Assembly: GCF_024158715.1 (NCBI RefSeq)
Contig: NZ_JAMZBC010000018.1
Span: 1 to 32,969 of the forward strand
Direction of reading: 5' to 3'
From: Halomonas sp. 707D7
Lineage (GTDB): Bacteria; Pseudomonadota; Gammaproteobacteria; Pseudomonadales; Halomonadaceae
DNA length: 32,969 nucleotides
Shown here: in pieces, positions 22,695 to 32,200 of the stretch
How the letters are laid out: every line of letters begins with the position of its first letter
Position numbering within the stretch: position 1 is the stretch's first letter
The notes under the pieces: model-generated
The model's input: only the letters and a program-made list of their open reading frames with translations
What the model was told of the DNA's origin: nothing
Database searches by the model: none
Translations under genes and position numbers: made by a program

Positions 22695-23819
22695 ATGAGC
22701 CAATCGCGTATTCGCCTGGATAACGTTTTCAAACAGTGGGACGCCACCGTCGCCGTGAACGACGTCTCCTTCGACGTCACGCCGGGGCAGTTCGTCATTC
22801 TGCTGGGCCCCTCCGGCTGCGGTAAATCGACCACGCTTCGCATGATCGCCGGGCTCGAAGAGGCCACAAGTGGCGCGATCCACATCGGCGAGCGCGACGT
22901 CACCCGCGCACCGCCCGGCGACCGCGGCCTCTCCATGGTGTTTCAGTCCTACGCGCTCTTTCCCCACCTGAGCGTGGCCGAGAACATCGTCTTTGGCTTG
23001 AAGAGCCGCCGCGTGCCCAGGTCTGAGCGCGACAAGCGCCTGGCGCACGTGGCCGAGCTGGTCGACCTGTCGCCCTATCTTGACCGCAAGCCGGCGAATC
23101 TTTCCGGCGGCCAGCGCCAGCGGGTGGCGCTGGCCCGGGCCATCGTCTCCGAGCACCCGATCTGCCTGATGGACGAGCCGCTTTCGAATCTGGACGCGCG
23201 CCTTCGCGCCGACATGCGCCGCGAGATCAAGGCGCTGCAGAGCCGGCTCGGGATGACGGTGATCTACGTCACCCACGATCAGGTGGAAGCCATGAGCATG
23301 GGTGACCGGGTGATTCTCATGCAGCACGGCCGCATCGTTCAGGACGCCACTCCGAGCGAGCTCTACAACCATCCGGCGAGCGCCTTCGCCGCCAGTTTCA
23401 TAGGAAGCCCCGCCATGAATCTACTGTCTTTGGTGGCCGGTGTTGCCGGTGCCGTGATCGACGGCGACACCACCTCCGTCGCCCCGCTGGAAGCCGCCGG
23501 CGGGCAGCTTGGCGTTCGCCCCGAGGATATCGAGCTTCGCCCTGAAAACGCGCCCGGCGTCGCCGCACGCATCCAAAGCGAGGAGTACCTGGGCGCCGAT
23601 ACCGTCGTGCACGTGGCGGTGGGCAATCACACCCTTCGCGTGCGCGTGGCGGGTCGCCCCGATTTTGCCAGCGCCGCCTGCCGCCTCTACTGGGCGCCGG
23701 AAAAGGCGCATCTCTTCGCCGCCGACGGTCTGCGCCACGAGCACCTGACGCCCAGCGCCTTCGCCGCCGCTACACGCACCGTTGCCCGCCCGCCGACGGT
23801 GGGCTCGTTCCAGCACTGA
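22695..23819 (+). CDS. ABC transporter ATP-binding subunit (UgpC/MalK family)
   Basis: 374 residues. The nucleotide-binding domain shows Walker A GPSGCGKST (~38-46), signature LSGGQRQRVALARAI, Walker B CLMDEPLSNLDARLR and the switch histidine in VIYVTHDQVEAMSMG. The C-terminal ~130 residues form the OB-type (TOBE) regulatory domain seen in MalK/UgpC ATPases (LGVRPEDIELRPENA). It powers the CUT1 importer encoded just downstream (binding protein and two permeases). The ATG at 22695 lacks a strong ribosome-binding site; an upstream in-frame GTG at 22650 is less likely. UgpC-type annotation alone does not fix the substrate, since ATPases of this group are shared among sugar importers. Confidence 0.92.
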   Translation: MSQSRIRLDNVFKQWDATVAVNDVSFDVTPGQFVILLGPSGCGKSTTLRMIAGLEEATSGAIHIGERDVTRAPPGDRGLSMVFQSYALFPHLSVAENIVFGLKSRRVPRSERDKRLAHVAELVDLSPYLDRKPANLSGGQRQRVALARAIVSEHPICLMDEPLSNLDARLRADMRREIKALQSRLGMTVIYVTHDQVEAMSMGDRVILMQHGRIVQDATPSELYNHPASAFAASFIGSPAMNLLSLVAGVAGAVIDGDTTSVAPLEAAGGQLGVRPEDIELRPENAPGVAARIQSEEYLGADTVVHVAVGNHTLRVRVAGRPDFASAACRLYWAPEKAHLFAADGLRHEHLTPSAFAAATRTVARPPTVGSFQH

Positions 23820-23852
23820 TTCGCCTCTCTCGCCATCCACCAGGAGTTCGTC

Positions 23853-25124
23853 ATGTCCGCTCGCTTCCCCCTTGCCCTCACCGCGCTGGCCGCTGGCCTT
23901 CTAAGCGCCGCCCAGGCCAATGCCGAGGTCGATCTCACCATGTACTACCCGGTCTCCGTGGGTGGCGCGTTGACCGGCGTGATCGACGAGCTGGTCGAGG
24001 CGTTCGAAAGCGAGCACCCGGAGATCTCGGTGGACGCCATCTACGCCGGCAACTACGACGACACCCGGGTGCGCGCGATGTCCGCCATCGAGGCCGGCGA
24101 TACGCCGGCGCTTTCGGTGATGTTCTCCATCGACCTGTTCGAGCTGATCGAGCAAGGCGCCATCGTCGCCTTCGACGACCTGGTCGAGACCGACGAGGAG
24201 CGCGCCTGGCTCGACGGCTTCTACCCCGGGCTGATGGAGAACGGCCGGCTCGACGGCAAGACCTACGGCATCCCGTTCCAGCGCTCGACCATCGTGCTTT
24301 ACTGGAACAAGGACGCCTTTGAAGCCGCCGGGCTCGACCCGGACACCCCGCCTGAAAACTGGGACGAAATGGCCGAGATGGCCGCCACCCTGCGCGAGGC
24401 AAGCGGTAACCAGTGGGGCGTGATGGTGCCCTCCACCGGCTACCCCTACTGGATGTTTCAGGCCTTCGCTTACCAGAACGGCCATCGGCTGATGAACGAG
24501 GCCGGCACCGAGGTCTATTTCGACGACCCGGCGGCGGTGGAGGCGCTGGAGTACTGGGTGACGCTTGCGGAGTCCGGCGTCATGCCGAGCGGCACCATCG
24601 AGTGGGGGACGCTTCGCCAGAACTTCCTCGAGCAGTCCACGGCGATGATGTGGCACACCACCGGCAACCTGAGTGCGGTGAAGAGCGACGCCGATTTCGA
24701 CTTCGGCGTGGCGATGCTGCCGGCCAAGACCCAGCGCGGCAGCCCCACCGGCGGCGGCAACTTCTACATCTTTGCCGACACCTCTGAGGAGGAGCAGCGC
24801 GCCGCGATGACCTTCATCCGCTGGATGACCGCCCCGGAGCGCGCCGCGGACTGGTCGATCGAAACCGGCTACATGGGCGTGAGCCCCGCCGCCTACGAGA
24901 CCGAGGCACTTCAGGCCTACGTGGAAGAGTTCCCGCCGGCGGCGGTGGCCCGCGACCAGCTCGAGTTCGGTACCGCCGAGCTTGCCACCTATGAAGGCGG
25001 GCGCATTCGCCGCACGCTCGATAACGCCGTGCAGGCCGCGCTCACCGGCCAGATGACGCCAGAGGAGGCGCTGACCCAGGCGCAGGCCGAGGCCGACCGT
25101 ATCCTGCGCCGCTACGCCCGCTAG
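23853..25124 (+). CDS. ABC transporter extracellular solute-binding protein (CUT1, UgpB-like)
   Basis: 423 residues with a Sec signal peptide (hydrophobic core PLALTALAAGLLSAA, cleavage after AQANA near residue 24) and the two-lobed family 1 binding-protein fold. Motifs include YAGNYDDTRVRAMSAIEAGD, YGIPFQRSTIVLYWNKDAF, VMVPSTGYPYWMFQAFAYQN and a C-terminal FIRWMTAPERAADWS. These stretches resemble the glycerol-3-phosphate receptor UgpB, so a phosphorylated polyol or sugar is a reasonable guess, but ligand residues cannot be verified here. AGGAG lies six bases before the ATG. A stem-loop follows the gene, as is common where the receptor must exceed the permeases. Confidence 0.9.
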   Translation: MSARFPLALTALAAGLLSAAQANAEVDLTMYYPVSVGGALTGVIDELVEAFESEHPEISVDAIYAGNYDDTRVRAMSAIEAGDTPALSVMFSIDLFELIEQGAIVAFDDLVETDEERAWLDGFYPGLMENGRLDGKTYGIPFQRSTIVLYWNKDAFEAAGLDPDTPPENWDEMAEMAATLREASGNQWGVMVPSTGYPYWMFQAFAYQNGHRLMNEAGTEVYFDDPAAVEALEYWVTLAESGVMPSGTIEWGTLRQNFLEQSTAMMWHTTGNLSAVKSDADFDFGVAMLPAKTQRGSPTGGGNFYIFADTSEEEQRAAMTFIRWMTAPERAADWSIETGYMGVSPAAYETEALQAYVEEFPPAAVARDQLEFGTAELATYEGGRIRRTLDNAVQAALTGQMTPEEALTQAQAEADRILRRYAR

Positions 25125-25132
25125 GCCCATCC

Positions 25133-25157
25133 GGGCGCCGGGCCTGCCCTGGCGCCC
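25133..25157 (+). other. Stem-loop between binding-protein and permease genes
   Basis: Perfect 7-bp arms GGGCGCC/GGCGCCC around an 11-nt loop (itself containing GGG...CCC), followed by ACTCTTTT. It could partly terminate or stabilise the mRNA so that binding protein is made in excess. It lies in the 54-nt gap before the first permease gene. Confidence 0.55.
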
Positions 25158-25178
25158 ACTCTTTTACGAGTCCTCGCC

Positions 25179-26063
25179 ATGACGCTGACCGCCCACCGCA
25201 AGCTCCAGCTCTATGGAGCGCTTCTGCTGCTGCCGGCAGCGGCGCTTTTGGGCCTCTTCGCCTACCTGCCCACCGTCACCACGGTGCTTCAGAGCCTTTA
25301 TCTGCCCGGCTTTCGCGGCGCGCCGCCGGAGTTCGTCGGGCTCGAAAACTATCAGTACCTGTTCGAGGATCCGAAATTCTGGCAGGTGGCGCGCAACAAC
25401 CTGCTCTACGCGCTGGGCACCATTCCGCTCTCCATCGCACTCGCCCTTGGCATGGCGCTGCTGGTCAACGGCAGGCTACCCGGGCGCGGGCTTGTGCGCA
25501 TGGCCTACTTCACGCCAACGATTCTGCCGATGATCGCCGCGGCCAACATCTGGATGTTCTTTTACGCCCCGCAGATCGGGCTGTTCAACAAGCTGCTCGG
25601 CGCGCTCGGCTTTTCCGGCGTGAACTGGCTGGGCGACCCGAGCGTGGCGCTCTATTCGATCATCGTGATGTCGGTGTGGAAGGAGGCGGGGTTTTTCATG
25701 CTCTTCTATCTCGCCGCACTCCAGGCGATCCCGCCGGAGCTCAAGGAAGCGGCGGATCTCGAGGGTACGAGCCGCGCGCGCTTTTTCTGGCGGGTAACCT
25801 TTCCGCTTTTGATGCCCACGACCCTGTTCGTCTTGATCAACGCGCTGATCAACGCCGTGCGCGTGGTCGATCACCTGTTCATTCTCACCAAGGGTGGGCC
25901 GAACAACGCTACCAACCTGCTGCTCTACTACGTCTACGAAAACGCCTTCGCGTTTTTCGATCGCACCACGGCGGCCACCCTCACCGTGGTGATCCTGCTG
26001 GTGCTTGCGGCGGTGGCCACGCTCAAGTTCACGCTTCTCGACCGCCGGACCCACTACCAATGA
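25179..26063 (+). CDS. ABC transporter permease (CUT1, UgpA/MalF-like)
   Basis: 294 residues and six transmembrane segments, beginning LQLYGALLLLPAAALLGLFA. The cytoplasmic EAA loop that contacts the ATPase reads EAADLEGTSRARFFWRVTFP near residues 190-210. The C-terminal region VVDHLFILTKGGPNNATNLL is typical of the UgpA/MalF half. It forms the channel with the following permease. The ribosome-binding site is weak; the start was chosen for the usual short basic N-terminus. Its stop is eight bases before the next gene. Confidence 0.92.
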   Translation: MTLTAHRKLQLYGALLLLPAAALLGLFAYLPTVTTVLQSLYLPGFRGAPPEFVGLENYQYLFEDPKFWQVARNNLLYALGTIPLSIALALGMALLVNGRLPGRGLVRMAYFTPTILPMIAAANIWMFFYAPQIGLFNKLLGALGFSGVNWLGDPSVALYSIIVMSVWKEAGFFMLFYLAALQAIPPELKEAADLEGTSRARFFWRVTFPLLMPTTLFVLINALINAVRVVDHLFILTKGGPNNATNLLLYYVYENAFAFFDRTTAATLTVVILLVLAAVATLKFTLLDRRTHYQ

Positions 26064-26070
26064 CGACGCC

Positions 26071-26916
26071 ATGCCCATGAGCACGCTCGCCGCTACCCTT
26101 CCCCGCCGCCTGGCCCCAGTGCTTTCGCTCGAGACCCTGGCCGCCTGGCTTCTGGCCATCGTGTGGATCTTTCCGCTGCTCTACGCGGTGTGGGCGGCGT
26201 TTCACCCGCCGGCGTTCATGGTGCGCTTCGAGCTCTTCGCGCCCGTGACGCTTGAGAACTTCAAGACCGCCTGGGCCCAGGCGCCGTTCGCGCGCTACTA
26301 CCTCAACACCTTCTTGCTGGTCACCGGCGTGGTGGCCGCACAGTTCGTGGTGTGCACGCTGGCGGCCTTCGCGTTTGCGCGCTTTCCCGTGCCCGGCAAG
26401 AACGCGCTGTTTCTGCTGGTGCTGATCCAGCTGTTCGTGTTTCCCGAGGTTCTGATCGTCGAGAACTACCGCATCGCCAGCGGCCTTGGCTTGATCGACA
26501 CCATCGCCGGCATGGGGCTGCCTTACGTGGCCAGCGCCTTCGGCATCTTTTTGCTGCGCCAGACCTTCAAGACCATCCCCCGGGAGCTCGAGGACGCCGC
26601 GCGAATCGAAGGCTGCGGCTGGCTCGCCGTGCTGTGGAAAGTCTACGTGCCGCTCGCCAAGCCGACGTACCTGGCCTATGCGCTGGTGTCGATCAGCCAC
26701 CACTGGAACAACTTCCTGTGGCCGCTGGTGGTGACCAACTCGGTGGAGAGCCGCCCGCTGACCGTGGGGCTCGGCGTCTTTTCCGCGCCAGAAACCGGGG
26801 TCAACTGGGCCACGGTGAGCGCGGCCACGCTCTTGAGTATCGCGCCGCTTCTGGTGGCGTTTCTGCTCTTCCAGCGCCAGTTCGTGCAGTCGTTTCTGCG
26901 CGCGGGCATCCGATAG
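26071..26916 (+). CDS. ABC transporter permease (CUT1, UgpE/MalG-like)
   Basis: 281 residues with six transmembrane segments and the EAA loop [20 protein letters not shown]. The following [17 protein letters not shown] matches the WNxFLWPL stretch typical of the MalG/UgpE half. It is the second channel subunit of the importer. ATG 26071 and ATG 26077 are both possible; no strong ribosome-binding site distinguishes them, and coupling from the preceding permease stop (26063) is likely. It is the last transporter gene; recQ begins 55 nt downstream on the same strand. Confidence 0.92.
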   Translation: MPMSTLAATLPRRLAPVLSLETLAAWLLAIVWIFPLLYAVWAAFHPPAFMVRFELFAPVTLENFKTAWAQAPFARYYLNTFLLVTGVVAAQFVVCTLAAFAFARFPVPGKNALFLLVLIQLFVFPEVLIVENYRIASGLGLIDTIAGMGLPYVASAFGIFLLRQTFKTIPRELEDAARIEGCGWLAVLWKVYVPLAKPTYLAYALVSISHHWNNFLWPLVVTNSVESRPLTVGLGVFSAPETGVNWATVSAATLLSIAPLLVAFLLFQRQFVQSFLRAGIR

Positions 26917-26971
26917 CGCGCGCTTTCGTGCGACAATCCTCGCAATGCCAACCAGCGAGGAGAGAGCGAGG

Positions 26972-29095
26972 ATGCACGGCGAACCCCACCCGGCGCTGTC
27001 GGTGCTGCAGGAAGTCTTCGGCTTCGATCAATTTCGCGGCCCGCAGCAGGCGATCATCGAGCACGTAAGCGCCGGCGGCGACGCGCTGGTCCTGATGCCC
27101 ACCGGCGGCGGTAAGTCGCTGTGCTACCAGATCCCGGCGCTGCTGCGCGCGGGTACGGCGATCGTGGTCTCACCCTTGATCGCGCTGATGCAGGACCAAG
27201 TGGCCGCACTGGTGCAAAACGGCGTGCGCGCGGCGTATCTCAATTCGAGCCTCGACTTTCAGGACGCGATGGCGGTGGAGAACCAGCTTCGCGCCGGTGA
27301 GCTGGATCTTCTCTACGTCGCCCCGGAGCGGCTGGCCACGCCGCGCATGCAGGCGCTGCTGGATCAGGTGCCGATTGCACTCTTTGCCATCGACGAGGCC
27401 CACTGCGTCTCCCAGTGGGGCCACGACTTTCGCCCGGAGTACCGCCAGCTCTCCCAGCTTCACGAGCGCTTTCCAAACGTGCCGCGTATCGCGCTCACCG
27501 CCACCGCCGACGTGCCGACCCGCGGCGACATCATCGAGCACCTGCAACTTCAAGACGCCGCGCTCTACAACAACGGCTTCGACCGGCCCAACATCCGCTA
27601 CCACATCGCCGAAAATCAGGGCAACACGCGGGAGGCGCTCTTGCGCTTCATCCGCGAGAACCACGACGGTGAGGCGGGCATCGTCTACTGCCTTTCGCGC
27701 CGGAAGGTGGAGGAGACCGCCGCCTGGCTCGAGCGTCAAGGCTTGACCGCCCTTCCCTACCACGCGGGGCTGCCGCCGGAGCAGCGCCAGCACCACCAGA
27801 GCCGCTTTCTGCGCGAGGACGGCGTGATCGTGGTGGCGACCATCGCGTTTGGCATGGGCATCGACAAGCCGGACGTGCGCTTCGTGGCGCACCTGAACCT
27901 GCCCAAGAGCATCGAGGCGTATTATCAGGAAACCGGCCGCGCCGGGCGCGACGGCCTGCCCGCGGATGCCTGGATGGCCTACGGGCTTCAGGACGTGATC
28001 ACCCTGCGCCAGATGCAGCAGGACTCGAGCGCCGGCGATCAGCAAAAGCGCATCGAGCAGCAGAAGCTCGACGCCATGCTGGGGCTTTGCGAAATCATCA
28101 GCTGCCGCCGCCAGGCGCTGCTGCACTACTTTGGCGACCATCTGGATGCGCCCTGCGGCAACTGCGACAACTGCCTGACCCCGCCAGAGACCTGGGACGC
28201 CACCGTCGCCGCGCAGAAGGCGCTGTCGTGTGTCTTTCGCACCGAGCAGCGCTTCGGCGTGACCTATCTGGTCGACGTGCTGCTGGGCAAGTCGAACGAG
28301 CGCATCGTGCGCTTCGGCCACGACCGGGTGAGCACCTTCGGTATCGGAGGCGAGCTCTCCGCCAACGAGTGGAAGGCGCTCTACCGCCAGCTGATCGCAA
28401 GCGGTTTTCTCAGCGTGGACATGGAGGGCCACGGCGGCATTCACCTGACCAACAAGGCCAAGCCCGTGCTGCGCGGCGAAGAAGCGCTGACCCTGCGCAA
28501 GCCGGTCAAGCCCGCCGTCCGCCGCCGCGGCCGGGGCGCCTCCGCCGCCCAGGGCCACGGCCCGCTGTGGGAGGCGCTTCGCGCCCACCGCAAGGCGCTT
28601 GCCGACGAGCAGGGCGTGCCGGCCTACGTGATCTTCAACGACGCCACCCTCAACGAGCTCGTCGAGCGCCGCCCGGAGAGCCTGGACGCACTTGGCGGCG
28701 TCACCGGCATCGGCGCGCGCAAGCTCGAGGATTACGGCGAGGGAATACTGGAAGTGATCGCGGCACACAGGGGCAGCGCCCAACCCGCCAGCGTCGGCGA
28801 CAGCGCCCGGGAGTCCGCCGAAATGAGAAGAGAGGGCCTGAGCGTCGAGGACATTGCGAACCGGCGCGGCTTCACCGTCAACACCATCTACCGCCACCTG
28901 GCGGAGGCGATCGAAGGCGGGGCGCTCAATCTCGATGAGGTGATCACCCTGGAACCCGCCGCGCTAGAGCGCATTCAGAGCGCGATCCGTGAACACGCGG
29001 CGGGCGGCATGCGGGCGGTGTTCGACGCCCTCGACGGCCAGGTCGACTATAACGTGCTGGCCTGCGTGCGCGCGGCGATGAACGCCCCGGCCTGA
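26972..29095 (+). CDS. recQ: ATP-dependent DNA helicase RecQ
   Basis: 707 residues. Superfamily 2 helicase motifs are in order: [14 protein letters not shown] (motif 0), [12 protein letters not shown] (Walker A, ~42-53), [18 protein letters not shown] (from residue 140), ALTATAD, and [12 protein letters not shown] (motif VI). The zinc-binding RQC domain has [20 protein letters not shown] and NCDNC, and an HRDC domain starts at [11 protein letters not shown]. After HRDC there is an extra HTH-like tail ([20 protein letters not shown]), seen in many bacterial RecQs. It acts in recombinational repair with RecF-pathway proteins. The ATG at 26972 was preferred over the one at 26945 because GAGGAG precedes it; the longer form would add nine residues. 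It ends seven bases from the convergent mtnA stop. Confidence 0.95.
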   Translation: MHGEPHPALSVLQEVFGFDQFRGPQQAIIEHVSAGGDALVLMPTGGGKSLCYQIPALLRAGTAIVVSPLIALMQDQVAALVQNGVRAAYLNSSLDFQDAMAVENQLRAGELDLLYVAPERLATPRMQALLDQVPIALFAIDEAHCVSQWGHDFRPEYRQLSQLHERFPNVPRIALTATADVPTRGDIIEHLQLQDAALYNNGFDRPNIRYHIAENQGNTREALLRFIRENHDGEAGIVYCLSRRKVEETAAWLERQGLTALPYHAGLPPEQRQHHQSRFLREDGVIVVATIAFGMGIDKPDVRFVAHLNLPKSIEAYYQETGRAGRDGLPADAWMAYGLQDVITLRQMQQDSSAGDQQKRIEQQKLDAMLGLCEIISCRRQALLHYFGDHLDAPCGNCDNCLTPPETWDATVAAQKALSCVFRTEQRFGVTYLVDVLLGKSNERIVRFGHDRVSTFGIGGELSANEWKALYRQLIASGFLSVDMEGHGGIHLTNKAKPVLRGEEALTLRKPVKPAVRRRGRGASAAQGHGPLWEALRAHRKALADEQGVPAYVIFNDATLNELVERRPESLDALGGVTGIGARKLEDYGEGILEVIAAHRGSAQPASVGDSARESAEMRREGLSVEDIANRRGFTVNTIYRHLAEAIEGGALNLDEVITLEPAALERIQSAIREHAAGGMRAVFDALDGQVDYNVLACVRAAMNAPA

Positions 29096-29102
29096 GGCGG
29101 GG

Positions 29103-30119
29103 CTAGCGCTCGCGGCAGTGCTCGCCGCGGGCGATGGCACTCTGATCGAACACGCCGGTATCGAGCACCCAGCCGGTCACGAGTGCCGCCGGGGTGACGT
29201 CGAAGGCCGGGTTCCACACTGGGGCCTCGGCAGGCGCCCAGCTCACCTCGCCGAAGGCGCCGGCCACGCCGCGCACTTCCGCGCCGTCGCGCTGCTCGAT
29301 GGGAATCTCGGCGCCGGTGGCGCAGGCCGCGTCCACCGTGGTGTAAGGGGCGACGACGTAGAACGGCACTCGGTGATAGTGCGCCAGCACCGCGAGCATG
29401 TAGGTGCCCACCTTGTTGGCGAAGTCGCCGTTGGCGCAGATACGATCGGCGCCGACCATGACTCTGTCGACCTTGCCCGCCGCCATCAGGCTCGCCGCCG
29501 AGCTGTCGCAGATGAGCTGGTAGTCGATGCCGAGGTCTTCCATCTCCCAGGCGGTCAGGCGCCCGCCCTGCAGAAGCGGCCGGGTCTCATTGACGTAGAC
29601 GTGAAGCCCGAGACCACGCGCCCTGGCCACGGCAAAAGCGCCGATCGCCGTACCCACGCCCGCCGTGGCGAGTGCCCCGGTATTGCAGTGGGTGAGCACC
29701 CGGTCGCCGTCGCGCAACAGGTCCGCGCCGCGCTCGGCCATCGCCTGACAAAGCGCGCGGTCCTCCGCGAACAGCGCCGCCGCGCGGGCCCAGAGCGCGT
29801 CGATGCCTTCAGCGAAGCACGCCTCCATGGCGTCCAGGCAGTACATCAGGTTCACCGCCGTGGGGCGCGTGGCGCGAAGATTATCGCTCACGCCCTGCCA
29901 GTTGCCCTCGGGGTGGCGGGCGGCGTAGTGGGCCAGCACGAAGGCCGCGCTCAGCCCGATCAGCGGCGCGCCGCGAATCGCCAGCCGCTTGACCGCCGCC
30001 TGCCAGGCCTCCGGCGAGTCGCAGCGCAGCCACTGCTCCGCCTGGGGCAGGCACGTCTGGTCGAGGTACTCGAGAAAATCGGCGTGGACACGCAGGCTGC
30101 GTGACTGAAGGTATGGCAT
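29103..30119 (-). CDS. mtnA: S-methyl-5-thioribose-1-phosphate isomerase
   Basis: 338 residues, in the eIF2B-like sugar-phosphate isomerase family. RGAPLIGLSAAF, HCNTGALATAGVGTAIG (catalytic cysteine) and MVGADRICANGDFANKVGTY (catalytic aspartate) are all present, followed by IEQRDGAEVR. It converts methylthioribose-1-phosphate to methylthioribulose-1-phosphate in methionine salvage. ATG 30119 has GGGAG six bases upstream; additional upstream codons are not family-like. It is divergent from mtnBCD across 86 nt that include an AT-rich CATATAGAAT block usable as a -10 in either direction. Confidence 0.95.
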   Translation of the reverse strand: MPYLQSRSLRVHADFLEYLDQTCLPQAEQWLRCDSPEAWQAAVKRLAIRGAPLIGLSAAFVLAHYAARHPEGNWQGVSDNLRATRPTAVNLMYCLDAMEACFAEGIDALWARAAALFAEDRALCQAMAERGADLLRDGDRVLTHCNTGALATAGVGTAIGAFAVARARGLGLHVYVNETRPLLQGGRLTAWEMEDLGIDYQLICDSSAASLMAAGKVDRVMVGADRICANGDFANKVGTYMLAVLAHYHRVPFYVVAPYTTVDAACATGAEIPIEQRDGAEVRGVAGAFGEVSWAPAEAPVWNPAFDVTPAALVTGWVLDTGVFDQSAIARGEHCRER

Positions 30120-30205
30120 CGAAGACTCCCAGGGGCGGCGCGGCTTATCACGCGCGGAGCATATCATATAGAATGAAGCGCTTTGGACAGCGACCGGTAC
30201 CGCGC

Positions 30206-30790
30206 ATGACCTTACAAGACGACCTGCTGGCCGCGATCGGCTGGGCTGCCGGCCGCGGCTGGACCCCGGCCACCGGCGGCAACTTCTCCGTTCGCACCGA
30301 GCGCGGCTATCTCGTCACCGCCTCCGGTGTCGACAAGACCCGCGTGGGCGCCGATGACCTGCTCACCTGCGACACGCACGGCCGCGTGCTCGAAGGCGCG
30401 GGCAAGCCGAGCGCCGAAAGCGAGCTTCACGCCGCGCTCTACCGGCTCGACTCGGCCATTGGCTGCGTGCTGCACGTGCACACCGTGGCGAGCACCGTGC
30501 TCTCGCGCCGCTTCCCGCAGGGCATCATGCTCGAAGGCTTCGAGATGCAGAAGGCGCTGTCGGGCAACACGACCCACGCCGCCGCGATCACACTGCCGGT
30601 GGTGCCCAACTCCCAGGACATGGCCGAGCTTTCGCGCCATGTAGAAGCCGGCTGGCCGATGCCCTGGGGTTTTCTGGTCGAAGGCCACGGCATCTACGCG
30701 GTCGGGGCGTCCATCGCCGAGTGTCGCCGCCATCTGGAGGCCATCGAATTCCTGCTTGCCTGCGTTCTGGAAGAGAGCCGCTACTCATGA
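30206..30790 (+). CDS. mtnB: Methylthioribulose-1-phosphate dehydratase
   Basis: 194 residues, class II aldolase/RhaD-like fold. TPATGGNFSVR, KPSAESELHAALYR, VLHVHTVASTVLSRR and FLVEGHGIYAVG supply the zinc histidines and substrate-binding loop of MtnB, which dehydrates methylthioribulose-1-phosphate. The ATG at 30206 fits family N-termini; an in-frame ATG at 30173 would add 11 residues and abut the -10-like block. The stop overlaps mtnC as ATGA. Confidence 0.93.
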   Translation: MTLQDDLLAAIGWAAGRGWTPATGGNFSVRTERGYLVTASGVDKTRVGADDLLTCDTHGRVLEGAGKPSAESELHAALYRLDSAIGCVLHVHTVASTVLSRRFPQGIMLEGFEMQKALSGNTTHAAAITLPVVPNSQDMAELSRHVEAGWPMPWGFLVEGHGIYAVGASIAECRRHLEAIEFLLACVLEESRYS

Positions 30791-31473
30791 GTGATTCCAC
30801 TATCCGCGCCGTGGTCATGGACGTCGAGGGCACCACCACCGACATCCGTTTCGTCCACGACGTGCTGTTCCCCTACGCCCACGACCAGTTGCCCGAGTTC
30901 GTGCACACCCACAGCGCCCAGCCCGAGGTCGCCGAGCAGATCGACGCCGTGCGCCGCGAGCTTGGCGACCCGGAAGCATCCGTCGACAAGGTGATCGAGA
31001 CGCTGCTCTACTGGATCGAGACCGACCAGAAGGTCACCGCGCTGAAAGCGCTGCAGGGCATGATCTGGGCCGACGGCTACCAGCGCGGCGCCTTCAAGGG
31101 CCATCTGTATGACGATGTGGCCCCGCGCCTTCGCCAATGGAAAGACCAGGGCCTGGCGCTCTACGTTTACTCCTCCGGCTCGGTGCAGGCGCAGAAGCTC
31201 TTGTTCGGCCACAGCGAGGCCGGTGATCTTACGGCGCTGTTCGACGGCCACTTCGACACCCACATCGGCCACAAGCGCGAAGCGCAGGCCTACCGGCGCA
31301 TCGCGGAAGAACTCGCTCTCACCCCGGCGTCGATCCTGTTTCTATCGGACGTGGTCGAGGAACTCGACGCCGCCGCGCTTGCCGGCTTCGAGACGCTGCA
31401 GCTGGTGCGCGAAGGCACGAAGGCGGGCACCGAGCACGGCGTCGTGGCAAGCTTCGACGACATCCCCCTATAA
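30787..31473 (+). CDS. mtnC: Acireductone synthase (enolase-phosphatase)
   Basis: 228 residues of the HAD superfamily. The nucleophile motif is MDVEGTTTDI near the N-terminus, the second motif is VYSSGSVQAQKLLFG, and the acidic motif is ILFLSDVVEELDAA. The bifunctional enzyme enolises and dephosphorylates diketo-methylthiopentyl-1-phosphate to acireductone. It is coupled to mtnB by a four-base overlap; mtnD follows after 30 nt. Confidence 0.95.
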   Translation: MSDSTIRAVVMDVEGTTTDIRFVHDVLFPYAHDQLPEFVHTHSAQPEVAEQIDAVRRELGDPEASVDKVIETLLYWIETDQKVTALKALQGMIWADGYQRGAFKGHLYDDVAPRLRQWKDQGLALYVYSSGSVQAQKLLFGHSEAGDLTALFDGHFDTHIGHKREAQAYRRIAEELALTPASILFLSDVVEELDAAALAGFETLQLVREGTKAGTEHGVVASFDDIPL

Positions 31474-31503
31474 CCCACAACGTCAGATCGACAGGAGTGC
31501 TGC

Positions 31504-32052
31504 ATGTCTCAACTCAAGGTGTTTGCCGACCAGAACCCCGAGACCGCGCTGCTCGACACCCGGGAAGGCGCGCAGATCAAGGCCGAGCTCGACCGCGTCG
31601 GCGTGCTGTTCGAGCGCTGGGAAACCCCCGGCGAGATTGCCGATGACGCCACCCAGGAGGAGATTCTGGCGCTGTATGACGCGGACATCGAGCGCCTGAA
31701 GGCCGAGGGCGGCTACCAGACGGTGGACGTGCTCCACATGGTGGCCACGCACCCGGAGAAGGACGCGATGCGCCAGAAGTTCCTGAACGAGCATCGCCAT
31801 CACGAGAACGAAGTGCGCTTTTTCGTCAAGGGCCAGGGGCTTTTCTGCCTGCACATCGACGACCAGGTGTACCAGGTGCTCTGCACCCAGGGCGATCTGA
31901 TCAGCGTACCCGCCAACACCCCGCACTGGTTCGACATGGGTCCCGCCCCCGAATTCACCGCGCTGCGCTTCTTCGACAACGTCGAAGGCTGGGTACCGCA
32001 CTGGACCGAGAGCGACATCGCCGGACGCTTCGATCGGCTCGATCAGCTCTGA
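31504..32052 (+). CDS. mtnD: Acireductone dioxygenase
   Basis: 182-residue cupin. Metal ligands are His97, His99 and Glu103 in EHRHHENEVRFF and His141 in NTPHWFD, the usual 3-His/1-Glu set. With Fe(II) it gives the ketoacid precursor of methionine and formate; with Ni it follows the off-pathway route. AGGAG lies at good distance before the ATG. It is the last gene of mtnBCD and faces mtnK across a stack of inverted repeats. Confidence 0.95.
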   Translation: MSQLKVFADQNPETALLDTREGAQIKAELDRVGVLFERWETPGEIADDATQEEILALYDADIERLKAEGGYQTVDVLHMVATHPEKDAMRQKFLNEHRHHENEVRFFVKGQGLFCLHIDDQVYQVLCTQGDLISVPANTPHWFDMGPAPEFTALRFFDNVEGWVPHWTESDIAGRFDRLDQL

Positions 32053-32070
32053 GAGAGCGCTGACGCAAGA

Positions 32071-32184
32071 TGGCCAAGGCGATGCTCGTCGGTACCGATG
32101 GCTGTCTGCCTTGATGGCCATGCCGGCACCGCTGTCGCGGTGCTTCGCGGGTGCGCTGCGCTTACGCCGCGCTACGGGTGCCGG
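32071..32184. repeat. Stacked inverted repeats between convergent mtnD and mtnK
   Basis: In the 148-nt gap there is an outer pair TGGCCA..AGGC (32071-32080) with GCCTTGATGGCCA (32108-32120), then a large GC-rich hairpin with outer arms CCGGCACC (32123-32130) and GGTGCCGG (32177-32184), containing GCACCGC/GCGGTGC. It looks like a REP-like extragenic palindrome or bidirectional terminator without T-runs. Whether it recurs in the genome cannot be seen here. Confidence 0.45.
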
Positions 32185-32200
32185 TTAGCGAGTCGGAGCA

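Noticed and set aside
27170-28897. 575-codon open frame on the minus strand opposite recQ
   Set aside because: Low-complexity Val/Ala/Gly/His-rich translation; recQ has all helicase motifs on the other strand.
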